Source of the DNA: Crocinitomicaceae bacterium
GTDB lineage: Bacteria; Bacteroidota; Bacteroidia; Flavobacteriales_D; Sanyastnellaceae
Direction of reading: 5' to 3'
Assembly (NCBI GenBank): GCA_002722795.1
Contig: PBMY01000001.1
Location: forward strand, 83,330-147,329
Length of the DNA stretch: 64,000 nucleotides
The translations under genes were made by a program, and so were the position numbers. Of the stretch, positions 1 to 10,491 are shown piece after piece; positions within the stretch are counted from its first letter, which is position 1; each line of letters opens with the position of its first letter. The notes under the pieces were generated by a model that ran no database searches, was not told the origin of the DNA, and saw only the letters and a list, made by a program, of their open reading frames with translations.

Positions 1-381
1 AATAGCCCCTATCCATTCAGACTTATGGTATTCATTTTCAAACCTTGCTTCTACATCTCCAAGAGGTGCGCAAACCACATCGTCATCTATTGGAAGATCG
101 CTTAATGATGCAACGTATGACCCGTTTCTAAACACAATTCTATATGAGTCTAAAAATGGAATTGGATTTGGTAATATTTCCTCAGGCCAAACCACACCTT
201 CCCCCGAACAAGTCATCAGCGAGGAATTCACGAGTTTGGATATGGGCGAGTACTTCCACCTTTCCGATTTTCTTGTAGGCACAGGAAGATCAGCCATATA
301 TTGATGCCCTTGTGATCGCAACTCGTGGGAATTACTCGGAGCTTGAAAGTTTGATATAAAGCTTTCCTTAGATCCAGTCAT
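1..381 (-). CDS. sufD: Fe-S cluster assembly protein SufD, N-terminal part (truncated by window edge)
   Basis: Reverse-strand reading from ATG at 381: MTGSKESFISNFQAPSNSHELRSQGHQYMADLPVPTRKSERWKYSPISKL...; immediately downstream of sufB-sufC and overlapping the sufC stop. Confidence 0.8.
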   Translation of the reverse strand, partial: MTGSKESFISNFQAPSNSHELRSQGHQYMADLPVPTRKSERWKYSPISKLVNSSLMTCSGEGVVWPEEILPNPIPFLDSYRIVFRNGSYVASLSDLPIDDDVVCAPLGDVEARFENEYHKSEWIGAI

Positions 382-1102
382 ATCCCTTTTCTTCGAGTTC
401 AAGAGCTAGTTCTTTGCCCCCACTTTTCACGATTTTACCCTCTGATAAAACGTGTACAAAATCTGGCACAATATGGTCAAGCAGTCTCTGATAGTGAGTG
501 ATAACCATAAAACTTCTGTCTGAATTTCTCATTGCGTTTACACCCTGTGAAACAACTCTTAATGCGTCAATATCTAAGCCTGAATCCGTTTCGTCTAGGA
601 CTGCGAGTTTGGGCTCCAACATAGCCATCTGGAAAATCTCATTCCTCTTCTTTTCTCCCCCAGAAAAACCTTCGTTTACAGACCTGTCCCTCAGACGGCC
701 GTCGAGTTCCACTAATGATGCACATTCTTTGACCTTTTGCAAGAAGTCATTGCCTTTAATGGGGTCAAGACCTGCGTGCGCGCGCTTTCCATTTATAGCA
801 GCCTTCATGAAATTCATGTTGCTCACTCCTGGAATTTCAACTGGGTATTGGAATGCGAGAAATAGCCCCTCGCGTGCCCTGTCGCTAGCGTCCATGTCTA
901 ACAGGTCGACACCGTCGAAATCGACGGAACCATCTGTAACTTCATAATCCTCCCTTCCAGATAGAACTGAAGCGAGAGTAGATTTGCCCGAACCGTTTGG
1001 CCCCATAATTGCATGAACCTCCCCCGGTCCAACTTCTAAATCTAGTCCATTGAGAATTTTAGTGTCCCCAACTTGAGCGTGTAAATTTTTAATCTTTAGC
1101 AT
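368..1102 (-). CDS. sufC: Fe-S cluster assembly ATPase SufC
   Basis: ABC ATPase with GPNGSGKSTLASVLSG and SGGEKKRNEIFQ motifs. Confidence 0.96.
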   Translation of the reverse strand: MLKIKNLHAQVGDTKILNGLDLEVGPGEVHAIMGPNGSGKSTLASVLSGREDYEVTDGSVDFDGVDLLDMDASDRAREGLFLAFQYPVEIPGVSNMNFMKAAINGKRAHAGLDPIKGNDFLQKVKECASLVELDGRLRDRSVNEGFSGGEKKRNEIFQMAMLEPKLAVLDETDSGLDIDALRVVSQGVNAMRNSDRSFMVITHYQRLLDHIVPDFVHVLSEGKIVKSGGKELALELEEKGYDWI

Positions 1103-2550
1103 TATCCTACGGATCCTTCTAATGAAATTGTCAAAAGTTTTTGAGCTTCTACTGCAAACTCCATTGGAAGTTTGTTCAATACTTCTTTCGCGTAGCCCTT
1201 TACGATAAGTCCAATTGCCTCCTCTTCGTCAATACCTCTTTGTTGGCAATAGAAGATTTGATCTTCACCAATTTTTGAAGTTGTAGCCTCGTGCTCGATT
1301 TTGGCAGTTGGATTGCTTGCTTCAATGTATGGAAATGTGTGTGCTCCGCAATTGCTTGACATAAGAAGTGAGTCACATACAGAGAAATTTCTTGCGTTAG
1401 TTGCTCCAGGGTGAATCTTTACAAGACCCCTATAACTGTTTTGAGAATTACCGGCTGAAATTCCTTTAGAAATAATCGTTGACCTTGAACGTTTTCCCAA
1501 ATGAATCATCTTAGTTCCGGTATCTGCCTGCTGCATGTTGTTTGTCACTGCAACACTAAAAAATTCACCTATACTGTCGTCCCCCTTAAGGATGCAGCTA
1601 GGATATTTCCATGTTACTGCTGAGCCTGTCTCTACTTGGGTCCAACTGATTTTAGAACGATGGTGACAAATGCCTCGTTTTGTTACAAAGTTGTATACCC
1701 CACCCATTCCATTTTCGTCACCTGGGTACCAGTTTTGAACTGTGCTGTATTTCACCTCAGCGTCATCTAAGCTCACGATTTCTACTACTGCAGCGTGGAG
1801 TTGATTTTCGTCTCGTTGGGGTGCTGTACAGCCCTCGAGGTAGCTTACGTAACTTCCTTCATCAGCAATTAAAAGAGTTCTTTCAAACTGACCAGTTCCC
1901 GCTTCATTAATTCTGAAGTAGGTACTGAGTTCCATGGGGCATCTAACTCCTTTGGGGATATAGCAAAAAGAACCATCAGTGAATACTGCTGAATTCAATG
2001 CTGCATAATAATTATCTTTTTGTGGTACTACTGTGCCGATATATTTTTTTACTAGCTCAGGGTGCTCTTGAACCGCCTCGCTCAAAGAACAAAATATCAC
2101 TCCTAGATCACCAAGTTTTTCTTTAAACGAAGTTGCAACGCTCACGCTGTCCATCACGAAATCGACTGCAACACCGCTCAACCTTTTTTGTTCTTCAAGA
2201 CTGATTCCAAGCTTCTCCATAGTTTTTCTCAACTCAGGATCAACCTCGTCTAATGACTTTAGTTCCTTTTTCTTCTTCGGGGCAGAGTAATAACTAATCG
2301 CTTGAAGGTCTGGTTTGGGATATTGCAAATGAGCCCATTTTGGTTCTGCCATTTTAGACCAAACCTTAAATGCCTGGAGTCTCCACTCCAACATCCATTC
2401 TGGTTCGTTTTTTTTCGCGCTAATCTCTCTAATTACGTCTTCATTCAGTCCAGGCGCAATTGTATCGGATTCAATATCAGTTGTAAATCCAAACTCGTAA
2501 CTCTTTCCGGTTACCTCATTGAGTAGCTTATCTTCTTCTGTTTGGCCCAT
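1102..2550 (-). CDS. sufB: Fe-S cluster assembly protein SufB
   Basis: SufB sequence ([44 protein letters not shown]); likely start [15 protein letters not shown], internal to the supplied ORF. Confidence 0.95.
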   Translation of the reverse strand: MGQTEEDKLLNEVTGKSYEFGFTTDIESDTIAPGLNEDVIREISAKKNEPEWMLEWRLQAFKVWSKMAEPKWAHLQYPKPDLQAISYYSAPKKKKELKSLDEVDPELRKTMEKLGISLEEQKRLSGVAVDFVMDSVSVATSFKEKLGDLGVIFCSLSEAVQEHPELVKKYIGTVVPQKDNYYAALNSAVFTDGSFCYIPKGVRCPMELSTYFRINEAGTGQFERTLLIADEGSYVSYLEGCTAPQRDENQLHAAVVEIVSLDDAEVKYSTVQNWYPGDENGMGGVYNFVTKRGICHHRSKISWTQVETGSAVTWKYPSCILKGDDSIGEFFSVAVTNNMQQADTGTKMIHLGKRSRSTIISKGISAGNSQNSYRGLVKIHPGATNARNFSVCDSLLMSSNCGAHTFPYIEASNPTAKIEHEATTSKIGEDQIFYCQQRGIDEEEAIGLIVKGYAKEVLNKLPMEFAVEAQKLLTISLEGSVG

Positions 2551-2563
2551 CTGAATCATTCTA

Positions 2564-2890
2564 TCAAAGAGAAAAACTCTCTCCGCATCCACAAGTTCTG
2601 TTTGCATTTGGGTTGTAAAATTCAAACCCCTTACCATTAAGCCCCCCACTATATCTCAGCTCTGTCCCCACTAAATACAGGAAACTTTTTTTGTCTACCA
2701 CTATCGTAATGCCTTTATCCTCAAAGCTTTGGTCTCCTTCCTTCTGCTCTGTGTCAAAATCCATTTCATACATCAGTCCACTACAACCCCCGCCTTTTAC
2801 ACCTACACGTAAAAAGCTGTTTTCAGGCATACCCTCGTCATTTAAGAGTTTGCGCACCTGAGTTGCTGCCGATTCGCTTACTGTAATCAT
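2564..2890 (-). CDS. HesB/IscA family iron-sulfur assembly accessory protein
   Basis: [20 protein letters not shown]...[14 protein letters not shown]...[16 protein letters not shown]; conserved C..CGC cysteines. Confidence 0.92.
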   Translation of the reverse strand: MITVSESAATQVRKLLNDEGMPENSFLRVGVKGGGCSGLMYEMDFDTEQKEGDQSFEDKGITIVVDKKSFLYLVGTELRYSGGLNGKGFEFYNPNANRTCGCGESFSL

Positions 2891-3006
2891 AGTGCAAAAA
2901 TACCATAAAAAGGGGATGTTACGCCTTTTATTTATAATCATTATAAATAACTTTTTCTTTAGTGTTGACGTTCAGATATAAACGATTCAAATTGCATCTT
3001 TGAAAC

Positions 3007-3867
3007 ATGGATAAAATGCCCGCCTCACAAGCAACAACAACTTTTACAACTATAGTTGGGATGACGCTGACATTAGTGCTTGTAGGGCTTTTGGCTGTTG
3101 TCGCAATATTGGGGTATAGATGGGAGGAGCAACTACGTCAAGAGGTAAGAATTCAGGTTTACTTTCAAAGGGATTTAGACGAAACAGTGTTACGGTCTGC
3201 ATTAGCTGCTGTTGAGACTGACCAAGCCGTTGAAGAAGCAAGATATTTAGACCCCAAAGTAGAAGCTGAAAAACTTGAAGAAACAATTGGGGAAGATTTT
3301 ATTGATTTCCTAGGATATGTGCCTTTGCCTCCAGCAATGGATGTAAAAGTTCGAAGTGAATGGGGAACTTCTGAAAAACTACCTCATTTAGCAAAAAGGT
3401 TAAATGATTTAGACGGAGTGAGTGAAGTCGTTTGGCAGAATCATCTTCTCGCTAAAATTGAAACCACAATTAGCCGTCTTTTGTACCCATTAATAGGCCT
3501 TTCAGCAGTTTGTTTCTTTATCGCTCTTGCTCTCATGAACAATACTGTTAGATTAACCGTCTTTGCTCGTAGATTCTTAATCCGAAACATGCAATTAGTC
3601 GGTGCTACACCTAGTTTTATAAGAAGACCATTTATTAAGCAGGGTGTTCTTTTAGGAATAACATCAGGATTTTTGTCTCTAGCAATAATTATGTCAGGTT
3701 TAACTCTGCTAAAATCTTATTCACCCGACGCTTCCATCTCTTTAACTATTGAATTCATTGGAATTATGGGCGTTGGACTTACGCTTGTTGGTGGGCTTTT
3801 AGGAATTCTATCAACAACTCTAGCTGTAAACAGATATTTAAGACTTGATTTAGGTAGGCTGCATTAA
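3007..3867 (+). CDS. ftsX: Cell division protein FtsX
   Basis: FtsX permease topology; VQVYF-like start, LVGATPSFIRRPFIKQG motif. Confidence 0.9.
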   Translation: MDKMPASQATTTFTTIVGMTLTLVLVGLLAVVAILGYRWEEQLRQEVRIQVYFQRDLDETVLRSALAAVETDQAVEEARYLDPKVEAEKLEETIGEDFIDFLGYVPLPPAMDVKVRSEWGTSEKLPHLAKRLNDLDGVSEVVWQNHLLAKIETTISRLLYPLIGLSAVCFFIALALMNNTVRLTVFARRFLIRNMQLVGATPSFIRRPFIKQGVLLGITSGFLSLAIIMSGLTLLKSYSPDASISLTIEFIGIMGVGLTLVGGLLGILSTTLAVNRYLRLDLGRLH

Positions 3868-3881
3868 TTTAATTTCACATT

Positions 3882-4106
3882 ATGAGCAAACAAAATTTCG
3901 CTTTCACTAAAGAAAACTACGTCTGGTTAGGTGTGGGGATTGTGCTTCTTGTTATTGGATATCTACTAATGAGTGGCGGAGGTTCTGATAACCCAAACGA
4001 ATTCCACGCTGACCAACTCTTCAGTGCTCGCAGAATTACCCTGGCGCCTATAACCGTAGTTGCTGGTTATGGGACGATTCTATATGCAATTCTAAAAAAG
4101 CCGTGA
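3882..4106 (+). CDS. DUF3098 domain small membrane protein
   Basis: 74 aa with two hydrophobic segments; typical neighbour between ftsX and uppP in Bacteroidota. Confidence 0.75.
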   Translation: MSKQNFAFTKENYVWLGVGIVLLVIGYLLMSGGGSDNPNEFHADQLFSARRITLAPITVVAGYGTILYAILKKP

Positions 4107-4891
4107 TCGAGGAAATACTATCCTATTTGATTTTGGGCCTCATTCAAGGTCTCACAGAATTCCTTCCCGTTTCTAGCTCTGGTCATCTTACCCTATGTTC
4201 TGAGTTGTTGGGTATTAAAAGCGATGACATCACATTTAAAGTGCTAGTACACTTTGCTACTGCACTTAGCACAATCATTGTGTTTAGAGAGGACATCATG
4301 AATCTTATCTCAAGTTTTTTCAAAAGAGATAATAGCAGTAATTCTGCAAGAAATTATATCGGCCTGCTAGCTCTTAGTGCTATTCCAGCTGCATTTGTAG
4401 GTTTTACTATGAAGGGCCAAATAGAAGCCCTAGACAATCCTCAATTTGTTGGATATATGCTTATCGTTACTGCCTTAATTCTCGCAGTATCGCAAAAGTT
4501 GAATGCTTCACAAGAGAAGGGTGTTAATGGTAGTCGATCAATTTTAATCGGACTTGCTCAAGCACTAGCTGTTCTCCCTGGGATAAGCCGTTCAGGCAGC
4601 ACTATTGGAACTGCGTTGTTGCTCGGTGTTTCTAGAGAAGAAGCTGCTCGGTTTAGCTTTTTAATGGCAATGCCTGTTATTATAGGAGCTACCCTTCTTG
4701 AAACAAAGGAATTATTAGAAGTTGGAGCTACTACTTCAGGACCTTTGATGGGTTATGTTGTTGGAGTTATCGCAGCATTCGTTTCAGGCCTAATCGCTTG
4801 TAAACTAATGATTCGCCTTGTAAAAGACACTAACCTATTGTGGTTTGCCGTTTATTGTGCTGTAGTTGGCTTGATTGCCATTATAATTTGA
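4103..4891 (+). CDS. uppP: Undecaprenyl-diphosphatase
   Basis: GLTEFLPVSSSGHL and LPGISRSGSTI motifs. Confidence 0.95.
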   Translation: MIEEILSYLILGLIQGLTEFLPVSSSGHLTLCSELLGIKSDDITFKVLVHFATALSTIIVFREDIMNLISSFFKRDNSSNSARNYIGLLALSAIPAAFVGFTMKGQIEALDNPQFVGYMLIVTALILAVSQKLNASQEKGVNGSRSILIGLAQALAVLPGISRSGSTIGTALLLGVSREEAARFSFLMAMPVIIGATLLETKELLEVGATTSGPLMGYVVGVIAAFVSGLIACKLMIRLVKDTNLLWFAVYCAVVGLIAIII

Positions 4892-4896
4892 CCAAC

Positions 4897-5433
4897 ATGA
4901 AAAAATATCGCCTACTAACAATTTTACTTTCAGGAATTGTTCTCATGACTGGTTGTGTTGAGGTAACATTCCCTGAACCAATGCCTTTTAATAGAAGGGA
5001 TAGGCAGTATTTCCCAAAAAGCACAAAGGGTGTTTGGTATGATAAAACAAGTAATGACAATCTTAAAGACTCCATTATCATTTACTCAGAGTTCATTGAT
5101 TTTGGCGAAGAGCCATTGATATTAGGTGATAAAACTATTCTAAGAAAATTTAATAGTTACTTCGTTTTAAGTTCAAAAAATGAAGATGGACGTTGGGTTG
5201 TGTATTTGGCTAAATGCAATGATGAGACGCTTAGCCTTTATGAGTTTGATGGTGGAGATAAGGAAAAGGTAGCAATTTGGGAAGGTGTTTTAGTCGGCTC
5301 AGGAGTTGAGAAATTTCAAAGAGAAAATAGCGACAAGCTAAGTGAGATTAAGCTTAACCCATCTAACAATAAAGAATTCAGAGAGATAATCAATAAAGGC
5401 GGTCTCAGTCACATGGGTGATTTTGTAAGATGA
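4897..5433 (+). CDS. Putative lipoprotein of unknown function
   Basis: MKKYRLLTILLSGIVLMTGC lipobox; overlaps the next gene by 4 nt. Confidence 0.65.
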   Translation: MKKYRLLTILLSGIVLMTGCVEVTFPEPMPFNRRDRQYFPKSTKGVWYDKTSNDNLKDSIIIYSEFIDFGEEPLILGDKTILRKFNSYFVLSSKNEDGRWVVYLAKCNDETLSLYEFDGGDKEKVAIWEGVLVGSGVEKFQRENSDKLSEIKLNPSNNKEFREIINKGGLSHMGDFVR

Positions 5434-7907
5434 CAAAAAAGAAAATCCTTTTAAGTCTGCTTTTACTCCTATTAGTTACAGTGGGTGGAGTTTCTTCTTA
5501 TGTTTTAATAAAAGGCGACGTATGGAAGGAGCTGGCGCTTAAATCCATTAATGACAATATCACTACAAGCTTAATTGTGGATGATGTAGAAGTAAGCATA
5601 CTTTCTTCATTCCCCCAAATAAGTGTGGATCTGAAAGATGTACGACTCGTTGGGGCGCCGAAAAGAGCTGGTGTTAAGTCTGACACTTTAATATCTGTAA
5701 ATAAGCTTGGCGTTGCATTTTCATTGTGGGATGTCGTGTTTGGGGATCCTGTAATTCGATCGATTTATTTAGAAAATGGAGCCCTACAAATTGAGGAGTT
5801 CGCTGGTGGTAAATGGAACTATGAAATTGCTTCAAAAAGCGAAGACAGCTCTAGTTTAGAAATCTCTTCAATTCATTTAACCGATATAGACTTCACGTAC
5901 ATTGAAAAGGGTGCCAAAAAGTCAACAGGACTGATTAATAAAGCAGAGATACGTAGTGATTGGCTAACTGTTTCATTTGAGGATTTAAACTATGATGGAA
6001 TTAGCGACGTCTTCATTCCATTATACGGAGAGTTCCGAACATCGTTCTCTGCAAATGAGCACAATGGTTATTCAGGAGTCATTGAAAACGGAGTGTTAGC
6101 TGATCTAGATGTTTCGTGCGAATTTGTTTTGGACGACAAAGGAGGCTTTGACGTTTGGGGTCATTTTGCAAGTGTTTCTAAAGACGAATTAAGGTCTGTA
6201 TTTTTAGAACAGGAGAGTTTTGAGGGATGGACTTATGGTGGAAGACCAAACCTGTTTTTTTTCACTGATGAGTCAGTGGGAAGAATTGACTTTAAGCTAC
6301 CAGAGGCTGAATTTGCTATTTCTCCTGATCTTACAGGATTATCACTAAATAACAAGGGGTTAATCTCAGGCGAAGGGCGAGTAGACTTGGATTACAAAAG
6401 AGATGTTCTTGGGTTTTCTATAAAAGACGGTGTCATTAATTCTAATGGACTTGAAGCTGAATTATCTGGCTCTACTCCCTCGTGGGGATCTAAGCCCGTA
6501 GATTTTGATATTAAAGCAACTCTTGATTTAGGGTCATCATATCTATCATGGATCCCAGGTGTAAATATTGATACTGAATCTGTTATGCCAAGCCAAGGGG
6601 CCATTTCGATTAATACTCTAGTCTCATGGTTGCCTACTGGTGGTTTTACTACCTCATTGATACAGGCAGAATCTTCCTCAATCAAAGGGAATTTAAACTC
6701 TAATCCATATACATTGAGTAATGTGCTGTTTGATTACTCTAAAGACGTCCTTAAGGTTGATCGGTTGAATTATAATTGGGCAGGGAATGTCGGAGAAATG
6801 ACTTGCCATCTTAGCTCGGTTGATGATCTAATTCAAGGAGGTGCAGTACTTGGGTCAGTGCAAGTTGATGCAGAAAGTATTTTAGTTGACCCCCTCTTTA
6901 GTTGGTGGGAAAACAGGCCCGATTCTGAAGAAGAATCTCTAACTATTTCGCTTCTGCAAAATGGCTCTTCATTGAGTTATTCGGTAAACTCTGACATTTT
7001 AATTTGGGATGGTCTTGAATGCACAGACGTCTCAAGTAGAGGAGAAATTGGCACAAAGACTATGCGTATCAGTTTCGCCAAAACTCAACTCCTAGATGGT
7101 GAAGCTACTATCCAAGGTCAACTAAAAACATTAAACAACAAATACTCCTTAGGGCTTGTTGGATCTGCTGAGGGCTTTTTGATTTCCGATATGTTCAGGG
7201 TCTATGAGAATTTTGGCCAAGACTTCTTAAGAGCTGAACACTTGGAGGGTCGAGGTGATGTTAGTGGCAGCATGAATCTTGTTTGGGATAGGGAAGGAAA
7301 CTGGGAATCTAATTCATTCGATGCAGAACTGCAGGCAAGTGTGTCTAACGGTAGGCTTAAAAGCCTTGAGGTGTTTGACGCGGTGGCTGATTACTTAAAA
7401 GAAAACAGATTGATTGCTCCTCTTGTTAATCCTGAGGATTTGAGGAAGAGGCTTTCAGATATTAAGTTTGATTATGTAGAAACCCCTGTTTCCGTTTCAA
7501 TGTCTACTGTCAGTATCCCCTTTACAAACATTAAATCCTCTGCTATGAATGTTAGTCTTGAAGGAGCCCAAACTTTCGCGGGCGAAATCGATTACACTTT
7601 AGGCTTTGCCTTAAGAGATCTAAGAGATAACAAACAAGGAGAATTTGGTAACATACAAGACGACGGCTTAGGCAACATGTTCTTCCTAGGAATGGACGAC
7701 ACACTTGATGAGCCTGTTTTCAGCTATGATAGAAAAGCACACAAAGCCCACAGGCGTAGAGCAATAAACGCAGAAGCTCAACGAATAAAAGATGCGTTTA
7801 AAAAAGAGGAGGAAGATTCATCCAAGGAAGAGAAGGATGAAAAGTCCAAACACTCATGGAAAAATAATCCCGAAATCCTTGACGATCCTGAGGATGACGA
7901 TTTTTAG
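5430..7907 (+). CDS. AsmA-family C-terminal region-containing membrane protein
   Basis: N-terminal TM, AsmA-like repeats (VDDVEVSILSSFPQISVDLKDVRLVGA). Confidence 0.8.
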   Translation: MTKKKILLSLLLLLLVTVGGVSSYVLIKGDVWKELALKSINDNITTSLIVDDVEVSILSSFPQISVDLKDVRLVGAPKRAGVKSDTLISVNKLGVAFSLWDVVFGDPVIRSIYLENGALQIEEFAGGKWNYEIASKSEDSSSLEISSIHLTDIDFTYIEKGAKKSTGLINKAEIRSDWLTVSFEDLNYDGISDVFIPLYGEFRTSFSANEHNGYSGVIENGVLADLDVSCEFVLDDKGGFDVWGHFASVSKDELRSVFLEQESFEGWTYGGRPNLFFFTDESVGRIDFKLPEAEFAISPDLTGLSLNNKGLISGEGRVDLDYKRDVLGFSIKDGVINSNGLEAELSGSTPSWGSKPVDFDIKATLDLGSSYLSWIPGVNIDTESVMPSQGAISINTLVSWLPTGGFTTSLIQAESSSIKGNLNSNPYTLSNVLFDYSKDVLKVDRLNYNWAGNVGEMTCHLSSVDDLIQGGAVLGSVQVDAESILVDPLFSWWENRPDSEEESLTISLLQNGSSLSYSVNSDILIWDGLECTDVSSRGEIGTKTMRISFAKTQLLDGEATIQGQLKTLNNKYSLGLVGSAEGFLISDMFRVYENFGQDFLRAEHLEGRGDVSGSMNLVWDREGNWESNSFDAELQASVSNGRLKSLEVFDAVADYLKENRLIAPLVNPEDLRKRLSDIKFDYVETPVSVSMSTVSIPFTNIKSSAMNVSLEGAQTFAGEIDYTLGFALRDLRDNKQGEFGNIQDDGLGNMFFLGMDDTLDEPVFSYDRKAHKAHRRRAINAEAQRIKDAFKKEEEDSSKEEKDEKSKHSWKNNPEILDDPEDDDF

Positions 7908-7931
7908 TTTAACTCTATCTTTATTCATTGA

Positions 7932-8447
7932 ATGGACGGTGACAAACACATATCGCTAACGGACTTAATCGAACGATTAAGAAATGGTGTTGATGCTGTA
8001 AACTCTAGCGAAGCTTCTAAGGAGGAATTGTCTGAGATGTTGATACTTTCGAGGGAGCTACATGAGAGGTTTGCCGTTCTGCGATTCAAAGCTTTTGAGG
8101 CTTCCACTCAAGAAGAACAAGTTGAAGAAGAGGATGAGAGTGTGAATGAATCCCAAATCGATTTAATCGACGCTATCGAAGAAGTGAGTTTGGCCGAACA
8201 GTACCAACGTAAGCCATTAAGCTCCGTTGGAGAAGGGCTTACCATTTTAGAAAGAGCAAACTTCACTTCAATATTGTTTTCTAATGACGATGCTAGATTC
8301 AACAATATGTTGGATAATGTGGATGATTGTAATAGTGTGGATGAAGCAACAAAATTATTCAGAGAGTCTATTAATCCATCCGGAAGAAACGAGGATGTGG
8401 ACTTAGCAATTAAGTCATTCGAAGAACGAATACCAAGAATATTTTAA
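7932..8447 (+). CDS. Conserved hypothetical protein
   Basis: ORF between asmA-like and rsmI genes with coding character. Confidence 0.6.
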   Translation: MDGDKHISLTDLIERLRNGVDAVNSSEASKEELSEMLILSRELHERFAVLRFKAFEASTQEEQVEEEDESVNESQIDLIDAIEEVSLAEQYQRKPLSSVGEGLTILERANFTSILFSNDDARFNNMLDNVDDCNSVDEATKLFRESINPSGRNEDVDLAIKSFEERIPRIF

Positions 8448-8451
8448 ATCG

Positions 8452-9129
8452 ATGGAATCAGGAAGGTTAGAAATAATTCCTACTCCAATTGGTAACCTTG
8501 GAGATATAACAAATAGAGCAATTGAGGTTCTTAGCTCATGTGATTTAATCCTCGCAGAGGACACTAGAACTACTAGAAACTTATTACGTCATTTAGGTGT
8601 CGATAAACCTCTTAAATCTTTTCATTTACACAATGAACATAAGGCTGTAGGATCTATAGTTGATTCTTTAACTTCAGGCCTGCACTATGCACTTTGTTCT
8701 GATGCAGGAACCCCAGGTATTTCAGACCCAGGATTCCTTTTAGTAAGGGCTTGTATTGAAGCTGGAATTGAAGTTAGTTGTTTGCCCGGTGCTACAGCAT
8801 TTGTGCCTGCATTAGTATTGTCTGGGCTTCCTTGTGATCGGTTTATCTTCGAGGGGTTTCTGCCACATAAGAAAGGAAGACAGAAGAGGTTGCAAGCAAT
8901 GATTCTAGAGAAAAGAACAACCGTTCTTTACGAATCGCCTCATAGAATTCTAAAACTGCTTCACGAACTAGTTAACTATGAATGTAGCTCTAGAAAGATT
9001 GCAGTATGTCGTGAGTTATCTAAGCTACATGAAGAAGTTATTAGAGGAACTGTGAGTGATGCATTGGAACACTTTTCTCGAAAGTCACCGAAGGGTGAAT
9101 TTGTAGTAGTTATAGAAGGCGCAGATTAA
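8452..9129 (+). CDS. rsmI: 16S rRNA (cytidine(1402)-2'-O)-methyltransferase RsmI
   Basis: PTPIGNLGDITNRAIEVL, AEDTRTTRNLL, SDAGTPGISDPG motifs. Confidence 0.96.
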   Translation: MESGRLEIIPTPIGNLGDITNRAIEVLSSCDLILAEDTRTTRNLLRHLGVDKPLKSFHLHNEHKAVGSIVDSLTSGLHYALCSDAGTPGISDPGFLLVRACIEAGIEVSCLPGATAFVPALVLSGLPCDRFIFEGFLPHKKGRQKRLQAMILEKRTTVLYESPHRILKLLHELVNYECSSRKIAVCRELSKLHEEVIRGTVSDALEHFSRKSPKGEFVVVIEGAD

Positions 9130-10487
9130 AAAATTTGCGAATGCACTTCGCTTACCCTTTTTACGAAAATAACTTTTAAACCTTTTGGCACTTTTGGCGC
9201 TTTACTGTGTCCGCTTACAAGCATTCTTTTCATTCCAAGTCTAGCGGCTTCTGCCATTCTAGCTTCTAATCTTGGTACGGGTCTGATTTCGCCGCTCAAC
9301 CCCACTTCACCTGCAAAACAAGTGTCCCTATCTAAGGGTAAATCTAAGGAAGATGAAAGTATTGCAGCAACAACAGCGAGGTCATTTGCTGGATCAACTA
9401 TTTTCATCCCTCCCGCTAGATTTAAGAATACATCAAATGCTCCTAGCTTAAATCCACATCTCTTTTCTAGAACTGCTAATAGCATATTTAATCTTCTCAG
9501 ATCAAATGCTGTTCCTGACCTCTGAGGTGTTCCATAAACAGCAGTACTCACAAGAGCTTGTACTTCAACAAGCATTGGCCTTAATCCTTCCAATGAAACA
9601 GCGATCGCAGAACCGCTAGCCGGCTCGCCTGCCTCAGCAAGTAATACGTCACTAGGGTTATCTACACTCTTTAAACCCTCTACAATCATTTCATAAATGC
9701 CTAGTTCTGCAGTTGTGCCAAACCTGTTTTTGGTAGCCCTTATCATTCTATATGCATGGTTTCGATCACCCTCAAATTGAAGAACAACATCAACCATGTG
9801 TTCTAGCACTTTGGGACCAGCAATTGATCCTTCTTTAGTAATGTGCCCAACTAGAAATACTGGAAGGTTTCTCGACTTTACATGAGAAGTGATTGATGCT
9901 ACAGATTCTCTAATTTGAGATACTGACCCAGGTACTCCATCAATGTCAGGGTGGTCTAGAGTTTGGACAGAATCTACAATCAAGATTGAGTATTCGTCTG
10001 ACTCGAGTACGCTTAAAATATTTGGGACTCTAGTTTCAGGCAATATCATTAAATCAGGCGGCACATTGCCAATTCTGCTTGCCCTCATCCTAACCTGTTC
10101 AGGACTCTCCTCTCCGCTAACGTATAAAACTTTTTGTCCCGATGCGCTAACAAGAAAAGCCACCTGTAACATCAATGTCGATTTACCAATTCCTGGTTCA
10201 CCACCGAGCAACATTAATGACCCGGGTACTACTCCACCCCCAAGAACTCTATCTAGTTCTTTTTCGTTTGTTATAAGTCTTTGGACTTTACCTACCCTGA
10301 CCTCAGCGAGTGGTTGTGGGTATGTGGATTGAAATTCTTGTTGATGCCTGTGCGATCTCTTAGATGATACAACTACTAGCTCCTTTTTGAGTGTATTCCA
10401 CTTCTTACATCCAGGACATTTGCCAACCCATTGGGCTGTTGTCGTACCGCAATCCGTACATACGTATTGTGAACGAGCCTTGGCCAA
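9126..10487 (-). CDS. radA: DNA repair protein RadA
   Basis: Zn finger CxxC..CxxC, GGEPGIGKST Walker A, KNRFG motif. Confidence 0.96.
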   Translation of the reverse strand: MAKARSQYVCTDCGTTTAQWVGKCPGCKKWNTLKKELVVVSSKRSHRHQQEFQSTYPQPLAEVRVGKVQRLITNEKELDRVLGGGVVPGSLMLLGGEPGIGKSTLMLQVAFLVSASGQKVLYVSGEESPEQVRMRASRIGNVPPDLMILPETRVPNILSVLESDEYSILIVDSVQTLDHPDIDGVPGSVSQIRESVASITSHVKSRNLPVFLVGHITKEGSIAGPKVLEHMVDVVLQFEGDRNHAYRMIRATKNRFGTTAELGIYEMIVEGLKSVDNPSDVLLAEAGEPASGSAIAVSLEGLRPMLVEVQALVSTAVYGTPQRSGTAFDLRRLNMLLAVLEKRCGFKLGAFDVFLNLAGGMKIVDPANDLAVVAAILSSSLDLPLDRDTCFAGEVGLSGEIRPVPRLEARMAEAARLGMKRMLVSGHSKAPKVPKGLKVIFVKRVSEVHSQIF

Positions 10488-10491
10488 AGTA